From positions 9,150,001-9,214,000 of the forward strand of contig CM047425.1 in assembly GCA_026168455.1 (NCBI GenBank): a stretch of 64,000 nt of DNA. Reading direction: 5' to 3'. Positions 1-13,766 of the stretch are shown here, in pieces. Position numbers and translations under genes: made by a program. Positions within the stretch are counted from its first letter, which is position 1; each line of letters begins with the position of its first letter. The notes below the pieces were generated by a model, which saw only the letters and a list, made by a program, of their open reading frames with translations, searched no databases and was not told the origin of the DNA. This DNA comes from Theocolax elegans. Its lineage: Eukaryota; Arthropoda; Insecta; Hymenoptera; Cerocephalidae.

Positions 1-486
1 AACGATTTAATTTTTGTAAACACGCGTGTCGAGCAAAAATACAGCGATTCTATATCATTAATATGTAATATATAGAAATACATAAAACGATTTAGAATTC
101 TCTAAAAGTTAAACGACGTTGTACAAATTTATCATAATTCATCCTTTAAAACACTAATACACAAGACCTCAAGCAATATATTTCATAAACAGCACACGCG
201 TAAAAAAAAAAAAAAGAAAACGTCAACGAACAAAAGCACAATTTTCCATTATGTAGAAAACCACAATACAATTTAAATCTTGTATACATATGCAACAAAA
301 ATACATATATATACATATTCCGAAAGAGTAGTCGCGGGAAGTAGACACGCGGAAACTAAAGGAGCCTGTCTCTATCCCTTACAGGCAGGGTTATGCGTCG
401 GTTTTCCAGAGCGGCGAATTTACACCAAGCAAATGGAATCGCGCGAAGTGCTAACACACGTCGAGGGCTGCCGCGCGTTGCGCGCT

Positions 487-508
487 CCCCCCCCCCCCCC
501 CCCCCCCC
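487..508 (+). repeat. poly-C run (22 bases)
   Basis: Uninterrupted C22 in a CpG-rich patch (about 400-620). It is G22 on the minus strand, which would be the sense strand of the Vsx intron, and could form a G-quadruplex. Open frames over it encode poly-Pro or poly-Gly and are artefacts. Confidence 0.9.
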
Positions 509-509
509 A

Positions 510-1561
510 CGGTCCCTCTTACTCCGCCCGCACATCGTCACGCGCGAGGAATCGTCTGTATGTCGTCCCGCGAGACTAGACGCCCGGGAAAGAGAGACAG
601 AGTGAAAACGAGTGGGAAAGAGCATTTCTATATATATATATATATATACGTGTACGATGGAAAAGAGGGGAAGCTCACGTGCTAGGGTGGGGAGGTAGTA
701 CCAGTGGGAGGAATGACAAGATAAAACACACACACATATATATATAGACACGCGAGTGTGTGACAAATCTGTTATGGATCGAAATTATATATTTCTGAGG
801 ATTATTAAAATACTTTCTACGTGTGGGACTGATATTAGTTGTAATTTAACAATACAAAAAATCACATGACAACGCTTACCAATGCGCTTATTATTTATCA
901 TCAACCTTAGTGGAAATCAAAATCGTTTTTTATAGGTACAACGACTTATCTGAATAGTTATAAAATATAGCTATGTTTACATACTCAACCCATTACCACC
1001 AAATGGTTAAACTTTTACCAAGAAATAGAAGTATAACAAAATAAATAGCAAATTATATATAGATATAACAAAATTAAAAATGTATACGAGATAAAAAAAT
1101 TGATCTACTTGTTATGCGTATATATATTAGCGAACGTATTAAAAAAAAGCTTAAATAATTGAGTTGTAACAGCTTTCGCAGACCGAAAAGAAAATTTTCC
1201 AATTTAGAAAAAGGAAGTGAAAAAAAAACAATAAAGAAAGTTGAAAGAAAGTAAGTGCGTATATATACAGATAGAAATAAAAGGAAGACCAGGAGAGTGA
1301 GTGAGAGAGTGTAGCACTCCCACGGGACGTCTTGCGCCGCCACTTGTCCGTATTAAGTCCGGGTACTAATCCCGAAATTTAATTTGGAAATCTCTTTCAG
1401 TAGTCATTCCATCTCTTTTCTACCTCGATCCCGAATGGACAGCGTTATGTGACGTTATATACATGTATATATATATATTCGCTACGAGACATTTTAAACT
1501 GGGAATTACGGCTTTGTACCGGGTAATTGAAAATTCGTTTCGATTTTACTTTCCTTTCTTT

Positions 1562-1607
<46 letters not shown>

Positions 1608-3404
1608 CTACAACACTCGTACCGTCTGGTGTCGTTACTTTATCGATAAACGAATTATACGTATAGTTTGCTTAAGTTTTTATATTTTTTATGGAACCAC
1701 GTGCTTTTTATATAATGAGACTGTAGTTTTGCAAAGGCTTTTTACTTTAAATTAGCATTTATTTGTAGTTGACGATTATAATCGTATGTAAATAACAAAG
1801 TATGTTATACAAATATATTAATTTATTTAATACGTTTCGATTTAGAACAATCCAACGCTTGCTGAAAATTAGTTGCAATCAATTTTATCGGTGGTGTAAT
1901 TGATAAGTTGAAAAAAGCAAAATGTACGGTGAGTTAAATCGATACAATTCTATAAAAAAATATAGCTATATATATATATATACAGACGATGTGCTTAAAC
2001 CGAATGAATTAAAAAAATAATCAACGGATTGTCAAAAAAGAAAAGACACGATTTCACAAGTATAATGTAGAGTAAAGCCTCGACAAGTTAGCAAATAGAA
2101 CCGAAAAATCTTTAACATCTGCATGGACTTAGAAAAAGGGGGTTACGATCGAATTGAGCAAATTAATTCGAGGCCATAAACATCGCGGTAGCATTAGCAG
2201 CTTACGACCCCCGAGATGCTGACTCCTCTGGTCCGTTACAAGTGTTTTACACGAGTTGTACAACCCGCTAGAAAACGGTAGAAACAGCCGAGGGGTCCCT
2301 AATCTACCGAAACGTCCCGTGGGACTCCTCGCGCATGATACGCTTCATTCGAGTCACTCGGGGATGATTGAACGCGCATCTTCTCCTCCTCTTCTTCTTC
2401 TTCTCCTTCTTCTTCTTTTTTTTTAGAATAATGCCTCGGTGCTTTGGATAAATATTGGATCAGAGTGTCGCTACGAAATTGAATCGGGAGATGGACAAAT
2501 ACGACAAGTGCGAAAATTGCGATCGGTTAATAATGCATAAACGGGTTGTGGGTGATAAATTGATGTGTGTACAGCTATAATCCGTTTTGTTAAGTTTGAT
2601 TGGTTATTTTCTTGTGTTTGTGTATTATGCGTTAAGGGGAATTATATTATACTGGTGTGGTTCGATGTTTTTTTAAACCATTTGGTACATCGTATATTTG
2701 TATTAGTTTTATTTTAAAAATTGTTTATACATACTTATTATTACGTCACATTAAGAAATAATCGCAAACCATACATTTTCCACATTCATTAATCCTCTTA
2801 TCACAAATTTAACTATTTTTTTTCAAATTGTTTAAGTGTAATACAGTGTTCACATAACGTCAGATAACACTACACGTATCCCTGCTAGAAATCAGAAAAT
2901 TAAAATTCGGCAAATAATAGGTTATTAACTAAATAAACGTATTTTATAGCTACTTCTGCTAGCTTGTTACCACTGTTAAATGAAACGCTTTTTCCTCTTT
3001 AATTCGCCCATTTCTTAGATTCAAAACAACTAATCATTACGATATGTTCATTTAAGTCCTTGTTTCAACCCATAAAAGATCGGATTATTTGATAAAATGG
3101 ACACCGAAACTATACCTATTTCCTAACTATTTAAATGACACTTTAAATAGATTTGGAAAATAAATTGGAAATATTGTAAATCTGAATGATACTTTAAAAT
3201 GACTGGTTTAAATGCAGAATTAAGAGTAAATTAGTATTAGTATTCGAATAAACGATCCAATTGGATTAAAAATTTGGAGTTTTAAGTACATGTATGGCCA
3301 GAAGGTGAAGTGAAAATATTTGGAGGTTACGGCAATCTATTAAATGGACGAACGCAGTGGAAAAAAGCGTTTCATTTAACCTATTAACTAACTACTTTTA
3401 ATTC
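510..3404. other. non-coding, simple repeats
   Basis: A+T-rich apart from a GC-richer patch at about 2160-2360 and a CT-rich TTCTTC tract at 2384-2424. Nothing recognisable as a gene; the (AG)20 tract is listed separately. Confidence 0.4.
1566..1605 (+). repeat. (AG)20 microsatellite
   Basis: Perfect AG dinucleotide run; a GAGA-factor-type substrate. It lies in otherwise A+T-rich DNA with no nearby gene signal. Confidence 0.9.
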
Positions 3405-3660
3405 CTAAGTTTTAGTTCACATTTCCAGCAGGAGTACACGTAAATTTTCATTAACGCGGTAATAAACTGCCGAAACCCAAAAAATTACTGAACATTTAGT
3501 CAATTTTTTCTGAATTAATTGCTATCAATGTTTACTAAAAATCTACTAATTGTTACTAAAACTATAGAAATGTTAACTAAACGTTCAACCATTTCTTACG
3601 TTCCGGTAGTTACCGTGTTCCTAAAAATTACTGAAATTTTTCATTCCTTGATATACAATT
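3405..3660. mobile_element. diverged copy of the 6136 MITE family
   Basis: ATTTTCATTAACGCGGTAAT, then AACTGCCGAAACCCAAAAAA, parallels the left arm at 6160-6220, and GTTCCGGTAGTTACCGTG with TTACTGAAATTTTTC parallels the right arm. The ends are eroded so the limits are approximate. A small open frame here (3519-3722) starts at a non-ATG codon and is repeat sequence. Confidence 0.5.
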
Positions 3661-6135
3661 TCTTAATACTATACAGAGAAAAAAAAAGAATTTATTTGGA
3701 ATATACCAAAGCCAGTTTCTAAACACCGGAACTAGTATCGCACCACCAAGAATAAATAAAAAAAGAAGAAGAAAAAAAGTGAAACGCACAACATTGTGCC
3801 CAACAGTACCAAATATTTCGCCAACCCCGACACACCCCCGTACATAAGTATACAGAAAGATCTTGGGTAGTCGTGTCCTTGAATAGACGAAAGGCCAAGA
3901 AACCAAGCGTTTAAAGGAATATCGCACCAACCTCGCAGTTAAGAGCAAGGTGAAAGAGGTAAAAATAAGAAAAAATAAAGACGGAGAAGAAGGGAGGGGG
4001 GAAACGAGAGAAGAAGACGCTTGTTTTCGGAGCAATCAACATCCAAGTCCATTGTTGGTAACGTGACAGCTGAATGGCACGGGCATCATAATATTCGCGG
4101 TTGTTTCTCGGTATGTATATATACACACACACCTATACACGCGTTTACAGAGACGTATACGTATATATGGGTTCCACAATATGGCCACCAAACAAAGTCG
4201 GACCCGAGGTGTGAAATTGAAAATGAGAGCGCGAAAAAAAAAATGTATATATATATATATATAATCGTGTGACCCTTTTTTGCGGGGACTTTGCGCGAAA
4301 TATCCAATCTCCTTTTGTCGAGGGCTATATATGTTTGAACGATTAGGAGACTCTCACCCCCTTTGTGATACGCACGTGAATTACGCGCTCCGGTATAAAT
4401 ATGTGCGTGTGTGTGCAGCGTGAGTGTGTTTGGTTCAATGGCATCGGTTACGCAGATCGGGATTGTTGCGTTTACGCGTAAGCTCACTTTCTTGTTCTTT
4501 ATTTTGTTTAGAAGCGCGTTAATTGGAATGGAGCTGCCATTGCTCACTTTTGTTCTTGTGTTGGTATATATAGACATATTGAGGAAGAAGTGAGCGCGTG
4601 TGTAACGATGAAATTATATTTTATTTGTTCCCTAGCGGAAATAATCATATTCGTATAATGTTTATAAATACTTAATAAAAGTTATTAGCTTTTATTAGAT
4701 TTTCATAACACTTTATAAAGTGCGGATTTTGGACTCTAGTAATAGTTTAAAAAATTTGGTAATGTTTATAAGATTTTATTGGTTATTTTTAAAATTTCGT
4801 AAATATTTCTAAGATTTATTAGGTTTTATTAGATTTTTGTATTTCGCAAATATCGTGAAAAACTAATATAGTAACTGTTGCATTTTCCTGTATTTAACTG
4901 TTTTGAGCTGTTTCTAAGTTAAGTATGCAAAAAAACAAAAGCTATTAATAAAAGATTGCTATTGATAAATATTCATAAAAATTCTGAATACTTATTTACT
5001 GTATATAATAATTTAAAAAAGTTATTAGTAGTTATTAGCTTTTTTAAGCTCGCACATTTCTTTTGCTTTTGAAAAGAAACCTAAAAGCTAATAAAATCTA
5101 GCAAAAGCTAAGAAGAGCTAATAAAAGTTATAAATTCTCATTAACTATTAATGGAGTCCAAAATCTGCATATTATAAATTGATTATAAAATTTATTAGCT
5201 TTTCTCAGCTCTTTATGGAAAAATAAATTTCCGCCTGGGTTGGATTTTGAACGATTTGGTTGACGTATTCGATCTTTATCTCGATAGCATCGGAAATTAA
5301 AGAAAAAAAAGAAAGACGACGTAAAATAACTTTGAATATTAACGAACACATTAATTTTATAAATTTTCTTTCTTTCCAGGGAGATAACCAGAAAATAAAA
5401 GGAAAACCACAAAGCGACGAGCGTGAAGTAATGACGGCACCTCATCCGTATATATATATAGATTCGTGTACGTATAACCTACATGTGCACATATCCAGAA
5501 AGAGCTGCGCGTCTCTACTCCTGTCTTGACATTTTCGTCCGTCGGTAGAGAGAGAGAGAGAGGAAAGAGAGATTCGTTGTTTTCGGTCCGAAGCGCTGAT
5601 GTATCACCCGTGATGTGTGTGTGTGTGTGTGTGCAGTCTACACGCGTGAATGTGTAGATACGTTGGGGTAGTGAGAAGGGGTTGCACACCGGTGGTAGAA
5701 GGGGTTATATTCCAATGCCGCGACTGCCTAAGTGTTGGCTTTGACATTTCTGAAATATCTGGGAATTCAACGGGAGCGACCCCTTTAACTCGCCGGAAAA
5801 CGCGGTTTTCGCGCCAAGTGCTATTTCGGTTCTATGTATATATGTATGTATGTATGTATATACGTGTATGATAAATCATAGTGTTACGCAGGTGCTTCTA
5901 GTGTTGGGCTGAATTCAAGTGCGCCACGAGGGGCGAGGAGGGAGGGTGCGGAAGGCTTCTAGAATAATTAATTTGTTAATTTTCATAGTTTTGGTGGGAG
6001 TTCGAATTATGAATTGCTTTAACGCTAATTACATTTTGGCTAATTTATAACGCTTATTTCACTATTCCGTTAATTATATATATATATATGCATCACGTGG
6101 TGGAATTCTGATTCTATATAGACAATTTGAAATTA
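3661..6135. other. non-coding with microsatellites
   Basis: GC-richer patches at 3770-4450 and 5390-5960 contain short (TA), (GT) and (GA) tracts. Between them (4660-5200) the motif family TTATTAG / AGCTTTT / CTAATAAAA recurs many times in both orientations, suggesting a decayed A+T-rich repeat. Open frames are low-complexity. Confidence 0.4.
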
Positions 6136-6377
6136 TACACGCAGAGAAAAATTTTAGTAAATTGGACTACACTTTCATTAGCACGGTAGCAGACTGCCAA
6201 AATGCAAAAAAGTACCGAACTTTCAGTAAATATAATAGACTTGCAGTAAAAATTGATAGAAAATTTAATAAAAAGTACAGTGATTTGTTAGATTTCGGCA
6301 GTGTTACTGCGTTAGTGAAAGTTTAGTCAAATTTACAGGAATATTTGTAAAATTTACTGAAATTTTTTCTCCGTGTA
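6136..6377. mobile_element. 242-bp inverted-repeat MITE (second family)
   Basis: Left ACACGCAGAGAAAAATTTTAG and right (inverted) ACACGGAGAAAAAATTTCAG termini continue into a long inverted repeat with CTTTCATTAGCACGGTAGCA and its counterpart CTTTCACTAACGCAGTAACA. Apparent TA flanks. A related diverged copy lies at about 3405-3660. Confidence 0.6.
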
Positions 6378-7559
6378 AACGTATGATGATAAACAATTTA
6401 AAAATCAGCGTCAATTTATTCTTTTCTGTGCGTGGAAATAATCGTTTGCTCCAACAATAATATTCCAGTTGTTCATATACGAAACTAGGCTTTTTTTACC
6501 ATAGACGCGTACAGGAATAATAATTATTTTGATACGTATTATCATTCCCGTATTGTTACTGAGCCGGACATCAATGCTGATGGCATTGTAACGAAATCAC
6601 AATAGTTATTTACTCATCTATGGAAATATTGCGCGTGTATAGAAAAGGACAGAGCATATATGTAATCAATTATATTGCTATTCTGAGAGAAAAGGATATT
6701 GTTTGTCATAAAGATTTGGTGCATCTGTAGTGGAATTCAATTATTTCGAAAAACCCTTCTTTATTGACAAAAGCTAGTCGTTTCTCCAAAAATGGTCAAT
6801 AAGCCCATAATTTATAGCTAAAAAAAAGAGCCTCAATATAATCAATTTCCATTTAAGATATATTATTAGTAATGCAGAATAACTTATATTCTTTACCATA
6901 TTTTTTAAATATTAATTTTTATTTCTTAATCGTTAAGATAATGATAATATATTTTTTTTAGATATAAGAGAATTTAATTAATATTCCCGATTTGCAATTT
7001 TTGCATTTGTATATACCAATATTCGGCATTCTTATTCACGGAACTTTCTACCACATTCAATATTAACAGAAAAAATCTCGAAAACATTTTGAAATTACTA
7101 AATTGTATTTTTTTAACTTTCAAATTTATATAACAATGTAATTTGTTGTTAAGAAATATTTAGTTGTTTGTATATTTAAACAATAGATAAGAAATAGTTA
7201 ACAAAAATATTTCTGTCACTGCAAGAATATAAGTAGTTATTTTGATAATATATTTTGAATTTTTTTCTATATTCATTATACCTATCGGACCAAAGAAATT
7301 GACAAGAAAAGAATCTTTCACATGAAAGAAACTTTGAAATAAGATTTTGATCAAACATTTATATTTTAAATTGTACAATCATATATTTAAGAATAATTTG
7401 TTATAAATTGTAGGAGTATAAACGTAATAGATGTAGCGACGACCAAATGAAAAAGTGTAGTGTTACAATAATGTTAATATCGTCAGTATAAGATAGTGCA
7501 AATACACCTTATAACCATTGAAATTTACAATCAAAGTACAGTCCGAAATTTCAGTGCGA
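6378..7559. other. A+T-rich, nothing recognised
   Basis: Unique-looking A+T-rich DNA without a supported gene, repeat boundary or island. Confidence 0.4.
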
Positions 7560-7920
7560 AGACAAAAGGAGCTCACGGAAAAGGTATAGAGGGAGTAAGA
7601 GAGAGAGAGAGAGGGAGAGAAGCAGTGGATGCGACACCCCTGGACATCGGGTGGTGCGGGCGTAAGTCAGGAATTCCGGGCATGCGGTATATTGCGCCTG
7701 GAGCCCCGGTTATAGTCAGTCTCCCTCGGCGGACATGGCATGCGCAGCCATTTACTTCATTATGTCATTAAGCTTAATGGCTCCCGGCCCTAACACGGCT
7801 CTAGGCTATAGCCACTCGCCGCGCGCAGTTCGTCCCCATTAACTCCCGGTGGCTTCCTCTCTCTCTACCTCTCTTTACCTCTCCCTCTCTCGCTCGGGTT
7901 ACCCTTCCGCACGCTATATC
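7560..7920. promoter_or_regulatory. GC-richer island, candidate enhancer
   Basis: A sharply bounded GC-richer block with a GA tract on the left and a CT tract on the right. It contains a perfect 14-bp palindrome CATTAAGCTTAATG at 7766-7779, i.e. two inverted TTAATG/ATTAAG homeodomain-type cores. Open frames crossing it have no known domain. Candidate intronic enhancer of Vsx by position only. Confidence 0.3.
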
Positions 7921-10559
7921 TATGCGCTATAGCTATATCTATATACACGGTCTAACTCTTCTCTTCTTCGTCCCGGTACCGTGCGTCCTTTTCCGGGTTA
8001 TCTCGTTCTCGAGGCTGCTGCTTCACTCCTTTTTTCACGCCTCACGGGTTCCTCGCTCTTTCTCTTTCTCAACGGGCTTTTGTTTCTTTTGTTTGCGCTA
8101 CCTTTTTTTATTTTATTTTAATTTCACTTCACCCGACGATATATCGATTATTAGTCGATCGTTCGATGTATTTACCGATGCACTTTCGTTTAATGCGATT
8201 CGTCGGGATGTCTAAAAAGTTATATCGTATATGTTAATATAAATGTTCCGCGATAACATTTAATTGTTTAATCTTTGACAGTTCGAATCTTTAAGTAGCT
8301 TGTCACGCATACACGTATTACAACCGAAAGATTTTTTGTATGTAGATATTATAAATAAGTTTTATATCAGATTTAAGTTGTTGAATTTTGTATTCGCGAA
8401 AGCTCCTTAATCAATTCTTCATTGTTTTTAATAAACCTTATTCAATAACCACACCAATACACGTATACGTTACTATTAATAAACGTCCATGTAAATACTA
8501 TAAAGTTTACCTTAATTTTCGAATTGTACGTAGCACGGTAAATTTACAAAGGCAAATTCGGAACTCCAACTTTGAAACACTTGAATAGAATTAGGTTTTA
8601 GGAGGGATAAGCCCTAACGCAGTCGTCGCCTTCAACCCGAACAAAGAGCATCGACTTTGAACTTCGATTGACGATCCCCGTAAACTCGTTCACGCGACCA
8701 GGTGGATTTATTTCTATTCACTTATACATTTTTCTCTCTCCTTTTCTTTTTCAAATGTCACTTGGATTTAGCTGTGTCGATCGCGTCAGCAATCTCTCCG
8801 ATCATCGATTACCCGTTTTTAAGATATAAATTCCAAGTGTTTCCCATTGAAAAGAGGAACGAGTTCTTTCACTTTTGTCAAATTATAGCATTACTTTCGT
8901 TTCTTTTTTTTTCAGCTACAATGAGGCAGCTGAACGAAGACGCTTTTATTCATCCCTCTTTGTGTGCAATTAATGCCGAGGATATTTAAGTGATCGACAA
9001 AAGAATCTTGGATTTAATGTTTCTTCAATTAATTACGTATAATTATGATCAAATCCCCCGATAAAAGGATTAATCAACTAATTAATCAGTATATTTCATT
9101 ATCGAAAATATATAAATTTATTTGGTTTTCTTTTCTAATATATTTTTGGAAATAGTATAAATTGAGGATATAATTGCTGTATTAATCCAGGAAAATGTGA
9201 TACAATCTGCCTAATGATTAACCACTTAAAAATAATTAAGTCAATTGACACGAAGCACTTAAATGCTATTTAAATTTTTTGATATATATATATATATACG
9301 TAAGCAGTTTGTTATCTTTAATCCTAGCCCTCGTTTGATCGTCTCTCCTTCATATACATGTGATGTCAGTTTCCGGATGTCAAAACTCTTCTCCGTCTTC
9401 TTCTTCTTCTTCTTTTTCTTCCTTTTTCTTTCCTTCAACGACCTGGCGCCGAGTTTATCGGTGATGCACACGTGTATAACGTTTTGGAAAAAGGTGTTGA
9501 CCGTCAGTTGTTTGCGGAGTAACTCAATATTTCTGTATGACTTGGCGCCAGACAACCGCGTTGACTCGTCTCACCCTAATTTTAGACTTCCAGTACTCCC
9601 AGTACCAAATTAGAAAGCTCTTGATGTTGTTGGAAGAAATTCGAGCCAATTCGATATTTCACGCGAAATCAGTTACGATTTTATTGAGTATCTACAATTG
9701 ATTTGTTTCGAAAGTTTATACGGAAATTGAGTTGAGTCAATAGAATTTCATCGAGTGCTTGCGCTATGATGTGTACACATATGTAGGGTCATTGGGTGCG
9801 TTACAATACAAAGTATCAATTTTTAAGTTGCAACATGGAATTCGATACTTGCACCGAAAACAAGAAAATATATATTTTGTATCTAAACCAAATTCTTCTT
9901 AAATATGCGTCTAATGAATAAAATCTGTTTGCTCCAATGTGATTCTTCTATAATCGAGCGGAATTTTTTGAGAGAATTTGATGAGATAGCGAAACTCGAA
10001 AAGATCAATATTCTAAAATCAATTAAATTTCTTTTGATTACAAAGAAATCGTATTGGACCAACCGGATTTTCTTTTTGAGGCATATTTATAAGGTATTAA
10101 GGCAAGAAGAATTTCGCTTGGATCAGAAATCTATTTTTTTCAGTCCTTACCAGAAAATGAATCCATCTTTTAGGTATAAACAAGACATTTTTAAAATACG
10201 GGCGAAAAATTCTTAGTTATTCACTTAACTATTAAGTAGCAATTTTCAACCGCAAACCATTAAAAATGGACAAATTTCTATTATGAATGTTCTTATAATA
10301 ATTTAATTAAAGGAAAAAATTGGTTAATTACATACATCATATCTATATGCGGATATATGAATAATATTAAAATCACGAGTAATAAAAATAAAGAAATTGA
10401 TATAGTTACATAATTGTTAAATTGTATAGGTATTTATAATTTATGTGTAAAATCATCCGTTGAGCGAACAATATGTGCAATAGCGATGAAAAAAGCGCAG
10501 TAGAAACGATACGGACACAAAAGTGAAAAAGGAATTTAGCTTGGCAAAGCAGCTTTAAC
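7921..10559. other. mostly A+T-rich, one acceptor-like site
   Basis: At about 8892-8916 TTTCTTTTTTTTTCAG precedes CTACAATGAGGCAGCTG, and a short frame MRQLNEDAFIHPSLC continues to TAA at 8989. It could be a terminal exon, but I found no upstream exon, so I list it only here. A TTC-rich tract lies at 9390-9435. Confidence 0.3.
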
Positions 10560-11070
10560 GCCTCGATCCCCAGCTACCCTTATACACAGCTCTCGACTTT
10601 TCCGTCGCGCGAAATAAAAAAAAAAAAAAAAAAAAAACGAGTCCGCGCGTAAAAAGCGGATTTTTTTTTAAACCCAAGAATAAGCTCCCTCTTCGCATGC
10701 CTGCTCGCGTGTAACTCGCGCGACAAATCTCCCGGAATTTTGTCGACCATTTGCTCCTTTCGACGACGGGACCTGCGACGAACCCCTCGTGGAAAATTGC
10801 GATTGTTGAAAAAGGTGTGAATCTCGACCCTCAAAAGCCTGACAATAGCTCGCGTACCGCGACAATGAGACCCTGGGGCCACAATGCACGAATCCTCGTA
10901 TATAAGCGATGTATATCTTCGATGCGATGCGCAGACTTGGGGGAGGTTATTATATGTGCGACAAAGCTTCTTCGATCCTTTTCCCACATCTTCGATAAAT
11001 CTTTTTTCTCTTCCGTAGTTGTGAATTATCTTTTTTTTTTCTTATTCGCTTGTACTGTAACTCGAGGCTG
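10560..11070. promoter_or_regulatory. GC-richer island with clustered SOX-type cores
   Basis: Contains ACAATA (10842), ACAATG (10862 and 10881) and, inverted, ATTGTT (10802) within 86 bp, i.e. four SOX HMG-box cores. The 16-mer CGACAATGAGACCCTG (10860-10875) recurs with one change at 22208-22223 in another island. A poly-A run sits at about 10616-10637. Open frames on both strands overlap each other and lack domains, so I treat the block as non-coding. Confidence 0.35.
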
Positions 11071-13766
11071 AAGTATTAAACGGGTTAATTAACGATGAAA
11101 AGTCTAATTACCTATTGCGTTTTTCAATCGTTCGATAATAATTGAAACGTTAAGGGTTTTTACTTTTTTTTGTAGGTTGTTGTTGTACGCTTTATTGGGT
11201 AGGTAATGTTGATTAGCAACTTTTAATTAAGAGTGCTTGAGATCATTTTATTTTCTCTTCTAGAATACACTCGATCTTCGGAAAAATGATGTATTATTTT
11301 TATGACAAAGAAGTCGTCGAGTAGAAATACCTGAATAGCAATTATTATTCAGCAATTTATTGCTACGATGGTAATATTGGTTATACACGTTCCACATACT
11401 ACCTTCGTATTTACTTTAAAGATACAATTTTACAAATTAAAATATAATTTTCCGTATTAATACAAATGGCGATATTGAATGTAATTAGATTAAAATAAAA
11501 ATAACGGTTTTACGAAAATCAAGTATATATTCAATAAAATAAGCTTAAATTCAATGATACGGAGTAAACACTCAACTACATATAAAAATAAGAATCAGGT
11601 AGATATATTGGTGATAGATGATAATCACGTGAAATCCTCGAAGAGAATTGAAAAGATGTGACGAAGTGAAAGATTGGAAATACAAAGCAATTTTAAGTGT
11701 CGAAGAGAACATTATACCGGTAAATCCTTTCTCATCTTGTTAAACTAGACATGATAAAACGCCTATATATTTTGAGAACGAGTGAAAAAGGGATGTATTG
11801 TAGCAGTCTAGAGTCCTAAAAATTTTATCGATCACCACGCCTACAAATGTCAAAATATTTTCAAAGAGGAGGTACGGATTTCTTGGTTAACCCGCATCAC
11901 TCTGCCTTTCTTTTATTATTCCCTTGCAATCGTCTGTAGAATTCATGTTTTGTCTGATCGTTACGGAAGGAGTATTTCAATAATAAAAACATACTGATAC
12001 GTAGAAGAAAAGAAAATATTAGTATGTCGATATGAACGTGTGTAAAAAATTATCATTTTCGGAAGAAAAAATCTTGACTGTTGCATATCTATATAAATAA
12101 TCAATCTTCGAATTAACATATTATCCTCGTATATAATGGTTTGACACTATCTACAACGTATGTTAACGGAATTTCAACGAAAATACAGCGTACCATCAAA
12201 TTCGTTTTTGCATTAGCCGATTCGGTATAGTTGAATACTCGCCGATAGCTCGATGCTCTCGTCCTGTTCTCTCTCTCTCTTTCTCTCGTATTAGTGTGAG
12301 TACATATAACCTATTGTTCCTATAGGTCGATGGTGGGACACAGCATTCTACTATCGAATCCCTTTTGTCGAGTTACCAGCTGAGAGCCAAAATGGCCTCC
12401 TACTTGGCTGACGTCATTCTGATCTTGTATTAGTACATACATATGTAACTCTGCGAATACAAAGTCATTTCTCTCGTGTACGTGTGTGCGTGCGTGTGCG
12501 CGCAAGTGAGGCACCAATACCAAAGTTTCAAGTGCGATGCATTCACAATCACGTATTTACGTGCACATGCGCGTGTCTGTAGATTTGCATGTGTAGTGGA
12601 GTTAGCGAGGAAAGGATCGATCCTGAATGTCCTGCCGGGCGACCATCGCTGGAGAGGGAGAACAACGAGCAACGAACGGCGGAAGGGTTTTATTTCCCCG
12701 GAATATTTTGGTCCGGAGTGAACGTGAAATTATTTCTAAATTTTTATTCTGCTAATTTGAGTTTACTCCATTATGGAAATTAATCGAAATATAACTTATA
12801 TTCGTGGATTCTAAATTAGCTTTCAAGTGTCCTTAAATGCGAATTGGTTGATCAAATGAATGATCCATTGAAGTGATCTATTTCTGACGTAGTTTAGTTA
12901 AATAAGATTAATGTAAGATTGTAAATATAATAAGAAAACGGTTCGTCTACAGTGAATTTGTTTATATGAATAATAAGCGTAGATGCGTCTATACACTATA
13001 GTTCTGAAAACTGGCGTTGGTGAAACGAAATTATATTTCGGTATACCTGTTTATATTTAAAAACTAAAATTTAATTCTATTTTTTATTTAAGCCAGTTTT
13101 AATCTTTATTTAAGATTATTATGCTGAAAATTTTATTCTCTGATTTAAGATACTTTTATTAATAACTGAAATTTTGATTAATAAATTAATCACTGCATAA
13201 TAATGGTAGAACTTATTTAAACAATTCTAATAATTACTTGCGTAATAGCATTAAGATTTATCATACACTGAAAAAAATTTGGCGCATAAGATAATCTCAG
13301 TACGGTAAAATAGTGCTACTTTCCATATAAACATGCTTAAGCTATCCCTTTTTGAGACCATACGTACCAAATAATGGGATACGACGACAGTGTTGTAATT
13401 ACCTTTGTAATGTTAACTATTTGTAATAACCTTTGTAGTAGTTTTACCTTTAAAAACGGGTATAAGGATCTCAGACTTATGTCTTTGTAGAAGCGTTTCC
13501 ATAACTCGAATAATTATAGATCAAATATGCTCTTGCTTTTAGTATAAAATTTGATCCGGAAAATGTGTATATATTCTACCTAGCCTATGGCGTTCCGTAT
13601 ATGCGTCACTGTGAAATAAAATTCGTACAACAGCGGGACAAAATTTGTGCCGAATGGAAAGGATAAAATACGTCTCGTATTCAGCACATCGTATTTACCG
13701 ACAAAGATAACTTTTGTGTCAAATTTTATTTTGGTGACAATTTTGATCAACGAGTATTCGTAAAGT
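11071..13766. other. A+T-rich with one GC-richer patch
   Basis: A patch at 12330-12720 has (GT)n and unique sequence without a supported gene. A single MITE-like terminus CACTGAAAAAAATTTGGCGC at about 13266 has no visible partner. Confidence 0.35.

Noticed and set aside
8702..8989. 95-codon plus-strand frame ending AINAEDI
   Set aside because: It begins at GTG, is mostly Phe/Leu-rich low-complexity, and only its last part follows an acceptor-like site; no partner exon found.
9263..9613. 116-codon plus-strand open frame
   Set aside because: It is built on a TTC-rich tract (poly-Phe) and (TA)n, starts at a non-ATG codon and has no recognised domain.
11234..11246. TGAGATCATTTT, identical to the first 12 bases of bantam microRNA
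   Set aside because: The remaining bases do not match and there is no complementary arm nearby to form a precursor hairpin.
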